From a virus: a stretch of DNA of 26,063 bases. The position numbers and the translations under genes are program-made. The notes under the pieces were generated by a model that was not told where the DNA came from, searched no databases, and saw nothing but the letters and a program-made list of their open reading frames with translations. This document shows positions 12,984 through 20,925 of this stretch, piece after piece; position 1 is the first letter of the stretch; every line of letters begins with the position of its first letter. The stretch is from positions 1 to 26,063 of the IMG/VR virus record IMGVR_UViG_3300043420_001048; one strand, given 5' to 3'.

Positions 12984-15415
12984 ACAGTAGGCCGCTCCTT
13001 CTGTTTGTATTCAAACCATTTATTTTGTATACCATTTTCTGCTCTGTCTTGAATCATTTCATCACCTAATTCATTGTTCATATCTACTCTATTGTTCAAT
13101 GATGCAGCCATATCATATGGTTGTTGATCGTAAAACATGTTGTATAGATTTAGTTCTGTTGATGCAGCATTCTCAAAATCAAATCCGAAGAATCTTATCA
13201 TGTTTGTGAAAGATTCAAAAGCATATTCTATCGCTGCATTTATGTAGTTCTGTGTTTCTAGATCTACCATAGGTTGAATCGTTGATTGTTCCATATCATC
13301 TTGTTCTTTTAGAATCTTTATGTTGTTCATAAATCTATAAAGAACACTGCTTTCTGGTAAAATCATTCCGGCCATATTTGGATCTACCATCATTGCATTT
13401 ATGTTTGCTTGTTCTACGGCATCTATTAATGTGTATATTCTATATGGATAGTCTAGAGAAATTTCTGTCTGTGCTTCCTCTTTTGTCTTACCCATATCTG
13501 TATATTTCTTTATCAGAGGATCTGTTTTGCTTGTTTTTGGTGAGACAACAGATACTGCAAATTGTGAGGATTCTGCTATACTAGATGCCAGTTTTCTGTC
13601 AAGAGGAACAAACACCACTTTTTCTCCTGTTTCGTCCGAAGAAAGAATAAAGTTTGCTTGTCTCATTGATCCTTCTTTAAATCTACCACAACCACTCAAT
13701 GCACAGTAGATGTATTCTTGTTTAAATGATGGTAGTAAATCTACAACTCTTTGCAGTTTTACGGCAATATCTTTCAAGAATATCTTTACATTTTTTCTAA
13801 AATCTGGTGTTTGTATGATATTTTCAAAGTCCATTTTTGCTGTGAGTATTTCTTCTGTAATTTGTTGTGAAATAATCGTTGCTTGTTGTGGTTCTATTCC
13901 ATCAGCAAGAAGTCTTTGATACAGAGATCCACTGCTTGCAAAATCATAGTCTCTTGTTCTAAAATACTCCACCACCGAATCAAATACTGCTTTAGAATCT
14001 TTTGGATTCTTTGGAACAATATTGGTTTCATTTATTTTTACTGCTATTTTTACCTGTGATATACAGGCATCTTCTCTAGCATCCTTACCGCAACCAACGA
14101 ATTTGTCGTTCTTGAACTTCATTCTCTTATCACCAAAATCAAAAACTATATCAGAGACAGATGTTCCATCTGTTCCTCCCCATTCTTGTTTCAATTCGCT
14201 TGGATTTGTTTCTCTGCCCATCCAATAAGGGACACCTTTCGCTAGTTGTGGATATGCTTGGAATAAATTAGTTACTAGTCTTTTTGTGGCTGTATATGTT
14301 ATACTGTCTTTTTGTAGTTTATTCAGTTCTAGTTCAGTTATACCAGTTTGCTCCAATGGAATTCCTGTAGCGACGGCGGCCGATACAACTATTCCTGTTT
14401 CAAACAAGGATGGATCTTTCTTTATTTTTTCCAATCTTTTTGTATTTACTTCATCAGACTTATCCATTTTGTTGAGAGTCTTTGACTGCAACTTATCAAA
14501 CATTTGGAAAAATCTTTCCTTAAACTGAGAAAAGAGTTCCTCTATTTCCTGTTCATTTTCGTAGTAAGGAGATCCTTCTGGAATAGAATCCAGAACTGAT
14601 TGAAACTCTTCGTCCAATACTTGTTCTATTTCTGCCGGATTAGAAGTAGTTAAATCTATTCCTCTTTCCATTAAGAAATTTTCTACTTCATTTATGAAGT
14701 CCTTATCCTTTAGAGACATAGCATATTCTATTTGTTGTATAGTGTCTATAAAAGATTGTTCTTCTGGAGTAGGACCAATTTGTTCTTCTGGTTCTTGTTG
14801 CATTTCAGAATTTTGCATTGGTTGTTGTTGTTGAGGGGCAGGCGCTTTATCTACTTGATAATTTATCATAGTGGGTGATACTGGTTCTGTTGCAGGAGAA
14901 AGAGATGGTGCTTCGTGTGGTTCAACTCCCTTTGTTCCTTGTGCAGAATAATCACTACCAATCAGACTTGTAGCAACTTTAAGAAATCTATCGGTGTATT
15001 GTTTAAATTGTGTGTCATATTTGCCAAAGCCTGGATCACTGTTTCTTAATATTCCTTCCCATTTTTGCAAACCCATTGCAATATCTCTTGGTGTAAAGTC
15101 TGTAATAGATCTTTTATTATCATATGCTAATCTGTAAAGACGATTTTGAACCCATTCTCTGAATTTATTGTCGTCTAGAGCCATTGCTTTTAAGAACATA
15201 TTTCTTTTTCTACCCAAGGCTTGACTAGGATAGGAACGAATATTGGCGGCTTCGTTCACATTTTCTACCTTTTTGTAGAACTCCGAGAATGATATACCTT
15301 CTTTATTCATATTTTGCCTTATCAAATCTTGATGTTGCAGCCAGAGTCTTTTGGCTCTTCTGTGTCGTCTTTGTTTGAAATTGTTAGAGTCTGATGGGTG
15401 TTTCTTTCTATACAT
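12980..15415 (-). CDS. Large uncharacterised phage protein (811 residues)
   Basis: Start ATG 15415 with AAAGGTG just upstream and a late-type box before it. Regions: a very basic N-terminus (residues 1-25), a helical domain (to about 155), a Pro/Gln linker (165-215, with a short Gln run), acidic helices (220-310), then a C-terminal domain of about 480 residues. The segment EWGGTDGTSVSDIVFDFGDK (411-430) followed by RMKFKN could be the core of a nuclease-like fold (D-I-V-F strand, then a K strand), but the catalytic set is not convincing. C442 and C451 lie just after. Length, late promoter and linker suggest a virion or internal protein; no function can be asserted. Confidence 0.75.
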   Translation of the reverse strand: MYRKKHPSDSNNFKQRRHRRAKRLWLQHQDLIRQNMNKEGISFSEFYKKVENVNEAANIRSYPSQALGRKRNMFLKAMALDDNKFREWVQNRLYRLAYDNKRSITDFTPRDIAMGLQKWEGILRNSDPGFGKYDTQFKQYTDRFLKVATSLIGSDYSAQGTKGVEPHEAPSLSPATEPVSPTMINYQVDKAPAPQQQQPMQNSEMQQEPEEQIGPTPEEQSFIDTIQQIEYAMSLKDKDFINEVENFLMERGIDLTTSNPAEIEQVLDEEFQSVLDSIPEGSPYYENEQEIEELFSQFKERFFQMFDKLQSKTLNKMDKSDEVNTKRLEKIKKDPSLFETGIVVSAAVATGIPLEQTGITELELNKLQKDSITYTATKRLVTNLFQAYPQLAKGVPYWMGRETNPSELKQEWGGTDGTSVSDIVFDFGDKRMKFKNDKFVGCGKDAREDACISQVKIAVKINETNIVPKNPKDSKAVFDSVVEYFRTRDYDFASSGSLYQRLLADGIEPQQATIISQQITEEILTAKMDFENIIQTPDFRKNVKIFLKDIAVKLQRVVDLLPSFKQEYIYCALSGCGRFKEGSMRQANFILSSDETGEKVVFVPLDRKLASSIAESSQFAVSVVSPKTSKTDPLIKKYTDMGKTKEEAQTEISLDYPYRIYTLIDAVEQANINAMMVDPNMAGMILPESSVLYRFMNNIKILKEQDDMEQSTIQPMVDLETQNYINAAIEYAFESFTNMIRFFGFDFENAASTELNLYNMFYDQQPYDMAASLNNRVDMNNELGDEMIQDRAENGIQNKWFEYKQKERPTV

Positions 15416-15430
15416 ATTTCACCTTTATTA

Positions 15431-15438
15431 TATTTAGG
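15431..15438 (-). promoter_or_regulatory. Late-type promoter box CCTAAATA
   Basis: Minus-strand CCTAAATA, 6 nt after the end of a terminator T run and just before AATAAAGGTG and the ATG at 15415. A terminator and fresh late promoter back to back mark a clear operon boundary. Confidence 0.55.
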
Positions 15439-15443
15439 TAAAT

Positions 15444-15467
15444 AAAAACCCCCGATTTCTCGGGGGT
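15444..15467 (-). terminator. Intrinsic terminator after the gene at 15485-16273
   Basis: Minus-strand stem ACCCCCGA, loop GAAA, TCGGGGGT (15448-15467) followed by a T run. The loop sequence GAAA and GC-rich stem match the other terminators of the window. Confidence 0.9.
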
Positions 15468-15484
15468 GTGTTATTATTTTAACT

Positions 15485-16273
15485 TTATCTTCTTCTTTTC
15501 TTCTTTTTTGGTTTTCCTGTGTTCTTACCAGATGGTTTTTCTTTTTTATTTACCACTGGTTTTTTTGACTTTGGGTTTACCTCTGGTTCGTCGTTTTGTT
15601 GTGGTCTGACTCTACCTCTAGCAACATCTCCTGCTTTGATTCTATCAATCAGTTTACCCGCATCAATACCTTTGATTCTTCCTGATTTTTCTGCGGATTT
15701 TTGAGTTAATTTTTCTATTCTATTTTTCATAGCGTCCTTGTTTCCAAATACGCCTCTGAATTTAGCAATAAATCCACCTAGTCCTTTTTGTGCCTGTGCT
15801 TCCATTCTTTTTTGTAGAACTCTTTTTGCTGCGCTTGATATTGATTGGTTATATGAACCCGTTGCGTTTGAAAGTTTTCCTATGACGGCATGTAGTTCCG
15901 CATCAGTTGGTTCTCTAATGCCAGAATTGTTGGATTTAATTCTATTTTGTTCTTTTTGCTTGGAGTGTTCTTTTTCGGCCGACTGTGTTTCGTACCTGTT
16001 TATTCTGTCTTTAGAATATTTTGCTTGGTTTCTTGAAAAATCTTTAATACTTTTCTTAGCAGCGTGGTAAATGCCCTCTGCTCTTCCCCTTACATTATCT
16101 AAAAACCCTTCACATAACTGTTCCTCAGTCATAGACATTATTTCTTCTTCTGTGTATTCCTCAAGAAGAACATATAATATTGCATTTATATCTTCTTCAG
16201 TAAGATAATTTGCATTAGTTACTTGGGAAACACTTTCAATAAGAAGTTTGTTGTTGTCTCTGTTTAGGTTCAT
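15485..16273 (-). CDS. Basic uncharacterised protein, possibly DNA-binding or internal
   Basis: 262 residues, start ATG 16273 with AAGGAT 6 nt upstream. The N-terminus (MNLNRDNNKLLIES) and acidic helix ILYVLLEEYTEEEIMSMTEEQL precede a long Lys/Arg/Gln-rich helical region; the end GKPKKKKRRR is extremely basic. No catalytic motif or known domain. Such composition suits nucleic-acid binding or packaging inside the head. It is alone between a late-type promoter box and a terminator, so it forms a single-gene unit as well as a read-through continuation of the upstream operon. Confidence 0.7.
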   Translation of the reverse strand: MNLNRDNNKLLIESVSQVTNANYLTEEDINAILYVLLEEYTEEEIMSMTEEQLCEGFLDNVRGRAEGIYHAAKKSIKDFSRNQAKYSKDRINRYETQSAEKEHSKQKEQNRIKSNNSGIREPTDAELHAVIGKLSNATGSYNQSISSAAKRVLQKRMEAQAQKGLGGFIAKFRGVFGNKDAMKNRIEKLTQKSAEKSGRIKGIDAGKLIDRIKAGDVARGRVRPQQNDEPEVNPKSKKPVVNKKEKPSGKNTGKPKKKKRRR

Positions 16274-16288
16274 AAAATATCCTTTTTT

Positions 16289-17188
16289 TTATTTATCTGT
16301 TTTTCTGTTTTCACCGACATGAACCGCTCTTATTTTTATATCTGGATGATCTTGGCGCATATCGTGAATGGCTTCTACATTTGGGTGGTGATCATCGAAG
16401 AAATGAACCTGATCTCCTGGCTTTATAGAACCAGAGTGAATATGAGTTCGGAGTGCTTCGACCTTTGCTTGAGGATCAGTGGAACCTACCGCGTGAATGT
16501 GAATATCATCCGCGTTGTGTATACCATTGTCCTTTAGCCAGCGACGAATATGCGGAGCGGCTTCTGGTGGTCTTGCAGTAATTATCCCCATTACAGGAAG
16601 ATCCTTTTCTCCTGCTTCCTTTCTCTTTGCCAGTTTTCTTGCAGCATTCTTGAACACTTTAAAAGAGAAGTGCTTCTTTTTGACTACTGGTTGATTTACT
16701 TGTTTGAATTCAGAATAGTCTGGTTTCGGATCGCCTGGTTCTGGTTTATATGCAGAGAACTCAGCGGCACTGAGTGATTTGCTGCCAATCTTCACTTTTG
16801 CATTGTCGGTTGCCAATGTCTCGTCAAAGTCGGAGAAGATGTGACGGGTTTCAATGAGAAGTCCGTCGAAGTTTATGCTTTCTCTAAGCGTCGCTTGATT
16901 GTTTCTTGGATTGTACTTGTATTCTGATGCTTTACGACCAGATCTCTTTGCCGCACGATCCTTTGCACGACCAGCAGCACCCATCTTCTCACGCTTCTTT
17001 CCCTTCTTTGTCAGTTTCTGTGAACCTTTCTTGAGAGATCCTGACTTCTGAAGAGTGGAACGAGCAATAGCAGCAGCCGAACCAGCACTAAATCCTTTGT
17101 CTTCGAGTTGTCCTTCGAGACGCTTTAGTATCTTTGGTTTCTCTGCCTTCTTGTTTGCTTCGGAAAGAAAATCACCAAACTTCTTCAT
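16289..17188 (-). CDS. HAD-family phosphatase
   Basis: 299 residues. The HAD core begins near residue 115: motif I FSDFDETL with nucleophile D120 and D122, motif II GIITARP with T204, K242 as a candidate motif III lysine, and motif IV HFFDDHHPN with D265/D266. It should remove phosphate from a small substrate or a nucleic-acid end; the substrate is not readable, although a 3'-phosphatase role would fit beside the ligase-like gene. The first 110 residues are a Lys/Ser/Ala-rich extension absent from ordinary HAD enzymes, beginning MKKFGDFLSEA, a close match to the T4 capsid-targeting leader. The ATG overlaps the upstream TGA. Confidence 0.85.
   Translation of the reverse strand: MKKFGDFLSEANKKAEKPKILKRLEGQLEDKGFSAGSAAAIARSTLQKSGSLKKGSQKLTKKGKKREKMGAAGRAKDRAAKRSGRKASEYKYNPRNNQATLRESINFDGLLIETRHIFSDFDETLATDNAKVKIGSKSLSAAEFSAYKPEPGDPKPDYSEFKQVNQPVVKKKHFSFKVFKNAARKLAKRKEAGEKDLPVMGIITARPPEAAPHIRRWLKDNGIHNADDIHIHAVGSTDPQAKVEALRTHIHSGSIKPGDQVHFFDDHHPNVEAIHDMRQDHPDIKIRAVHVGENRKTDK
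16290..16297 (-). promoter_or_regulatory. Late-type promoter box GATAAATA
   Basis: Minus-strand GATAAATA overlapping the TAA stop of the HAD gene (16289-16291), followed by an A run, AAGGAT and the ATG at 16273. Confidence 0.45.
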
Positions 17189-18000
17189 CTATTTGTCTTT
17201 CTCAACTTATTCATCTGCTTTTGTAATTCTTCTGAAGATATACCTCTACCTAATGCATTTCTTGTTGCTACTTCTACAGGAGATTGTTTTCTCGCTGGAG
17301 AAGAAGGTGAAATCTTTGTTTGGACTCCTCTTCTTGCCTTATGTGCTTCTATTCTTTCTTCCTCTGCTGTTTTTTCCAACAAACTCATAACTTGATTGAA
17401 TGTCTCTTGGACTTCTCTTGCCGTTGGATACATGCCGCGTGCTTCATACTCTGCACGGATATGTTCGCGGAGCAATCTATCTGTGTCCTTATGGAATAGT
17501 TCCTCACCAAACTCACGGGCAAACATTGTGTTTGTCCCTCCATCTTTTGCTTTGTTTATCTTCGTCTTTCCTTTAAGATCAGCGGCGCGCATTCTTGCTC
17601 TGCCATATGGAGAGTTGTCTGGACCTGGTAGTCCACTTTCCATTCCTCTTGCCTTGTAGCCTCTTGAAAGAGAAGTTCTGCTTTGATTTATATTCTTATA
17701 TGGAGAACTTGGTGTGAAACGACCACTTTCCTCAAGTTCTTCTCCGTCATATTCAACAGACTCGTGACGATCTGGAGAAGCACCAGATGCAACAGCATCA
17801 GCGTTTGGATCTCGTCTAGATTCTATGTGTCTCTTGTAGGAATCTCCGTGCTTTTCCCAAAGTTGATCGCTCGTTAGCCCTTTACCCCTTTTTATATCGC
17901 CTTTGGTTTGATACCATTTTCCATCGGTGTGATAGATCGTGTATCCAGCAAATTCAGCGACTGCCTTTTCTGCGCCCTCTTTGATTAGTTTCTTATTCAT
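17185..18000 (-). CDS. Uncharacterised phage protein, charged
   Basis: 271 residues. Start MNKKLIKEGAEKAVAEF; residues about 18-65 (YTIYHTDGKWYQTKGDIKRG, DQLWEKHGDSYKRHI) may form a small folded domain; the rest is charged and Ser/Arg-rich with helical segments (LLREHIRAEYEARG, VQETFNQVMSLLEKTAEEERI). No known motif. It overlaps both neighbours (8 bp upstream, ATGA downstream), so it is produced together with the HAD phosphatase. An N-terminal LIKE-G fits the [LI]-x-E leader pattern. Confidence 0.65.
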   Translation of the reverse strand: MNKKLIKEGAEKAVAEFAGYTIYHTDGKWYQTKGDIKRGKGLTSDQLWEKHGDSYKRHIESRRDPNADAVASGASPDRHESVEYDGEELEESGRFTPSSPYKNINQSRTSLSRGYKARGMESGLPGPDNSPYGRARMRAADLKGKTKINKAKDGGTNTMFAREFGEELFHKDTDRLLREHIRAEYEARGMYPTAREVQETFNQVMSLLEKTAEEERIEAHKARRGVQTKISPSSPARKQSPVEVATRNALGRGISSEELQKQMNKLRKTNR

Positions 18001-18229
18001 CTGTTTTTCTTTCTGGTAGTGGTGTTGGTGGAATTACTCCGTGATTTACCATATGTTCTAGATCGTCTTCTGAAAATATCTTTCCTGTTTTCGTTGCGTG
18101 CTGATACTCTCCCTCACCAATAGGAACAAGATTCCAGTGCTTCAATACATCTTCTTTCGTATTGAAAACAAAAGAAGTTCTTTCTTCTCTGAGTTTATAT
18201 GCTTCTCTAAAAGGATTATGATCAAACAT
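17993..18229 (-). CDS. Small uncharacterised protein
   Basis: 78 residues, ATG 18229 sharing one base with the upstream TAA. AAGGT lies 9 nt upstream. The sequence SFVFNTKEDVLKHWNLVPIGEGEYQHATKTGKIFSEDDLEHMVNHG resembles a compact alpha/beta domain with conserved aromatic residues; the end is Pro-rich (VIPPTPLPERK). The family is not recognised. Its tight overlaps place it in the same operon as the HAD and PD-(D/E)XK-like genes. Confidence 0.65.
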   Translation of the reverse strand: MFDHNPFREAYKLREERTSFVFNTKEDVLKHWNLVPIGEGEYQHATKTGKIFSEDDLEHMVNHGVIPPTPLPERKTDE

Positions 18230-19446
18230 TATTTCTTACCTTTTTTCTTGGGAACCGAGTCTTTTGTTAGTTTCTTCAAGAATGCTTTTCCTATTCTTGA
18301 TGGTTTACCTTCAGGCACTATCTTGTCAAAAGTAGGAGCGGCTTCTCTTCCCTTTTGGGTCTTCAATCTTAAACTGCCTTCAGTTCCGATGTGCTTGATT
18401 GTTCCTGCCATCGGTTGAGTGTTATGTTTTGCCTGGACAGTAAGAACATGAGCACCATCTTCATAACCTTTTCCGTGAGCATGAATGCGGAAACCAGTTT
18501 GTCCTGAATTATCAAATGTGAAATGAGTTGCGTTTATGATCAATCTTGCGTGAACGCCGTGTTCTGGATTATGAACAGCAGCACCATATCCACCTTTAGA
18601 ATTGCCGTGACCAGACACGATTACATATGGTAATGCTCTTGCTTCTCGTGATCCTACTCTGAAGTGATGATGAAGCAAGTGTTTCTTTACGGAATCCACA
18701 TCTGTTCCGTGCATATCAGTCAAATGTTTTACATAAAGATCTCTCGATCTTTTTTGTGTTTTTGCACCAGTCTGGATCGCTTTTTCTTTTAATTTTTTGC
18801 TACCTTTTATACGCTTTTTGATTTGTTTTAAAGATCCAGTTAAGTTGTTTTCTCTGTGAAAGCGTCTCATTGCCCTATCGTGATGAGAATGAACATCTCC
18901 ACCTAATTGTTTTGATATTGAACCTGCACCTCTGTTCGATATTCTTTCCTGCCCTGCACCTTCGTTGGACTTGGCAGATATGCCATGATAATCTGTCCCG
19001 TGAACTCTGGAACGATGATTCCATCTAACAACAATATCGGCAGGGTGATCGGAACTCTCTATGTCCTGCAAGTGTGGTTGGTTCTCCTTCTTGCCGACAC
19101 TCTTTATACCACCGCCGCCTCCAGTAAGATGAACAGAAACAATATCTCTTGGATTGCCTGAAAATCCATGATGACTTTTAGCAGTCTCCAAATAGGCTTT
19201 TGCCATTGCTTCGCCGCGTCTCATTTGATTGTTTGCTTCCTGTGGAGAAAGCAACTTGCGGTTTTTCTTGAACTTTTTTTCTGCTTCTGGAGAGACATGC
19301 CTTTCTCCGTTGAGAACATATGCGGTGTGTATTTCGTTCACTGTAGAACGAGCAGTGGCCAGTGCATTCTCTCTTTTTTCTGCCTTTGGAGCCTTTGCTT
19401 TGGTTTGTTCGTAAAGATAGAGAATATACTGTTGAAAGTCAAACAC
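18229..19446 (-). CDS. PD-(D/E)XK-like uncharacterised protein
   Basis: 405 residues from a GTG start at 19446, supported by GGAAGG 5 nt upstream. A possible nuclease core: E38 in the helix TARSTVNEIHTAYVLNG, D137 in HPADIVVRW, and S157-A-K159 in YHGISAKS, the E...D...xxK layout of PD-(D/E)XK enzymes. The remainder is basic and His/Gly-rich, with many His in the middle (LLHHHFRVGS). If active it would cleave DNA, but the middle acidic residue is replaced by Ser, so it may instead be a binding domain. The leader MFDFQQYILYLYE fits the pattern of this block. It overlaps the upstream gene by 8 bp. Confidence 0.6.
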   Translation of the reverse strand: MFDFQQYILYLYEQTKAKAPKAEKRENALATARSTVNEIHTAYVLNGERHVSPEAEKKFKKNRKLLSPQEANNQMRRGEAMAKAYLETAKSHHGFSGNPRDIVSVHLTGGGGGIKSVGKKENQPHLQDIESSDHPADIVVRWNHRSRVHGTDYHGISAKSNEGAGQERISNRGAGSISKQLGGDVHSHHDRAMRRFHRENNLTGSLKQIKKRIKGSKKLKEKAIQTGAKTQKRSRDLYVKHLTDMHGTDVDSVKKHLLHHHFRVGSREARALPYVIVSGHGNSKGGYGAAVHNPEHGVHARLIINATHFTFDNSGQTGFRIHAHGKGYEDGAHVLTVQAKHNTQPMAGTIKHIGTEGSLRLKTQKGREAAPTFDKIVPEGKPSRIGKAFLKKLTKDSVPKKKGKK

Positions 19447-19669
19447 TATAGCCTTCCTTTCGTGCTATTTCTCTAGCCATTTTTGCGTCGGGTGCGTGAA
19501 CGCTTGTTACCACATTTCCATTGTCATCCACTATATCGAATGAACCGTTTTCATTCTTTTTGACTGTGTATTTTACATCAGCCATGCCTGGATGAGAATG
19601 TCTGATTTCTTGCCCGTGAGACAATTCTCTATCTTCATTTTCATAAATATATCGTTTAAAAGACATCAT
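19439..19669 (-). CDS. Small uncharacterised protein, first gene of its operon
   Basis: 76 residues (75 if the second ATG is used); TGGAG is 6 nt before the first ATG. The sequence GMADVKYTVKKNENGSFDIVDDNGNVVTSV forms a likely beta sheet, followed by the helix DAKMAREIARKEGY, a small alpha/beta domain. The N-terminus MSFKRYIYEN matches the leader pattern. It starts the operon 19669-16289 and is fired from the minus arm of the palindromic promoter at 19684-19700. Confidence 0.65.
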   Translation of the reverse strand: MMSFKRYIYENEDRELSHGQEIRHSHPGMADVKYTVKKNENGSFDIVDDNGNVVTSVHAPDAKMAREIARKEGYSV

Positions 19670-19683
19670 TTGATCTCCATTTT

Positions 19684-19700
19684 ACTAAATAGTATTTAGT
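19684..19700. promoter_or_regulatory. Palindromic two-way late promoter
   Basis: ACTAAATAGTATTTAGT is a perfect 17-bp palindrome around G19692. Each arm is the late-type box ACTAAATA, one pointing at the plus gene (ATG 19702) and one at the minus operon (ATG 19669). The minus box is followed by TGGAG and a start; the plus side has almost no leader. Confidence 0.55.
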
Positions 19701-19701
19701 T

Positions 19702-19869
19702 ATGAAAACATTTAAGCAATTCAATCAAGAACCGCCTGGTGCAGGATATTTCGGAACAAACGAACTACGCAAGAAGTATGTGGCGGATACGCCAGGCCAA
19801 GTAGATCCCGTCAAGATCGAGAAACCGACACCAAGCGTTCACGACAAGGAAAAGAAGAAGCCAAAGTAA
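19702..19869 (+). CDS. Small plus-strand gene within the minus block
   Basis: 55 residues starting MKTFKQFNQEPPGAGYFG and ending in Lys-rich KEKKKPK. MKTFKQF resembles the first residues of T4 internal proteins (MKTYQEF). It is followed at once by a strong terminator, a good sign of a real gene even though no Shine-Dalgarno is visible and the ATG begins 1 nt after the promoter palindrome; translation might be leaderless or start from an upstream transcript. NELRKKYVADTPGQ is the only helix-like part. Function unknown. Confidence 0.6.
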   Translation: MKTFKQFNQEPPGAGYFGTNELRKKYVADTPGQVDPVKIEKPTPSVHDKEKKKPK

Positions 19870-19897
19870 AACCCCGCTTTCGCGGGGTTTGTTTTTT
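19869..19897. terminator. Terminator between convergent genes
   Basis: AAACCCCGC (19869-19877), loop TTTC, GCGGGGTTT (19882-19890), then G and six T. Strong for the plus strand. On the minus strand, after the gene at 19896, the stem is followed by TTTTACTTT, so it probably works both ways. Confidence 0.9.
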
Positions 19898-20237
19898 ATT
19901 TATGTTCTTTTTGTTCTTTTACTGTTGGTGTGATCTCTTCAACATCAATACCGAGTTCTTCGCATAATGCCTCTATTAGAGAAAGTAGATGCTCGTTGAG
20001 AGCGATCTGCTCCTGAAGATCGTTGCCTTGGTGCTCGACATGGTCGTATGTGTATTTACCGCCAACACCTAGTGCATAATCCATTGCTTTTGGATCCAAT
20101 TTTGGTTTTGGTTGCTTCTTGCCAGGCTTGGTCGTTCCTGCTTTTGGCTTTGGATTTGGTTTCTTCTTACCAAAACCGAAAAACTCACCAATATATGCTT
20201 CCTTCAGTTCTTTTGTCCAGTTGTTGTTGTAACTCAT
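19896..20237 (-). CDS. ALCEELGID-family protein, copy A
   Basis: 113 residues. It opens MSYNNNWTKELKEAYIG, has a Lys-Pro linker (24-50, KKKPNPKPKAG and KKQPKPKLDPK), then the shared helix at 73-101, ALNEHLLSLIEALCEELGI, near the C-terminus. The helix has a leucine heptad-like pattern and one Cys, and recurs in the three neighbouring genes, so it is probably an oligomerisation or docking segment. No enzyme motif. The ATG overlaps the upstream TGA. The N-terminal MSYxNNW is shared with copies B and C. Function unknown; virion association is inferred. Confidence 0.7.
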   Translation of the reverse strand: MSYNNNWTKELKEAYIGEFFGFGKKKPNPKPKAGTTKPGKKQPKPKLDPKAMDYALGVGGKYTYDHVEHQGNDLQEQIALNEHLLSLIEALCEELGIDVEEITPTVKEQKEHK

Positions 20238-20905
20238 TTTTTGCCCTTTGATTTTGGTTTTTTTCCTATTTCATCGGCAATTGCCCTCTCTGATACTTCG
20301 TCACCTATTTTCAGTATAGAATTTTCGATGCGCGCGGATGCTTCTGGATCGTGTGTAACTGGTGGGGCGCCTCCGAGTCGAGCCGCGGCTGTTGGTTCGT
20401 GAATATTTTTTTCACCAGACCCTTCTATCTTGGCTGCGGTTCTCGGTCCAGCAGGAATGACACCTCTTGTATTTCTTTTACCCAGACGCTTCATGTTTTC
20501 TCTTACCCTTGCAAGACGATCAGATGCCGCGTCCTCTCCCTCTGGTGCTGGTTTATCCCATTCGTGGGCCTTTGCCATATTCTCCATCTCTTTTCTTGTC
20601 TCTTCGACCAAAGTTTCCATATCCACACCGATCATCTCGCAGAGAACATCAAGAATCATCAACAGTTCTTCGTTTTGTTCTTTTACTGTTTTTGGTTCTT
20701 GTATCTCTTCCTCGTCATCCCCACGCTCATCGAGAATGCCCTTGATGACATTTGCTTCGTCCTGCGACTTCTCATCGTCCTTGCCAGAGTATTCGCCGTG
20801 AAGTTTCTTCAATTCGGCGTTAGAGAGTTTCATCAACTCTTCTTTTGTGTGACTTTCGATCATAAGTTGACGAATGATCTGTGTCCAGTTATTTGTGTAA
20901 CTCAT
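20234..20905 (-). CDS. ALCEELGID-family protein, copy B
   Basis: 223 residues with AAAGGA upstream of ATG 20905. The N-terminus MSYTNNWTQIIRQLMIES is followed by an acidic helix region containing KEELMKLSNAELKKLHGEYSG, and the shared helix in diverged form at about 73-102 (NEELLMILDVLCEMIGVD). The C-terminal half is charged, Ala/Arg-rich and probably disordered. The 25 bases around the start codon are identical to those of copy C, showing recent duplication or gene conversion there. No function is recognised. Confidence 0.7.
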   Translation of the reverse strand: MSYTNNWTQIIRQLMIESHTKEELMKLSNAELKKLHGEYSGKDDEKSQDEANVIKGILDERGDDEEEIQEPKTVKEQNEELLMILDVLCEMIGVDMETLVEETRKEMENMAKAHEWDKPAPEGEDAASDRLARVRENMKRLGKRNTRGVIPAGPRTAAKIEGSGEKNIHEPTAAARLGGAPPVTHDPEASARIENSILKIGDEVSERAIADEIGKKPKSKGKK

Positions 20906-20909
20906 TTGC
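20885..20909 (-). repeat. 25-bp start-region repeat (second copy 21412-21436)
   Basis: The 25 bases covering the end of the ribosome-site spacer and the first seven codons (MSYTNNW) are identical at 20885-20909 and 21412-21436. The third paralogue (start 20237) has a diverged version. This is greater identity than the rest of the proteins show. Confidence 0.8.
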
Positions 20910-20925
20910 TTATCCTTTTTGTATT

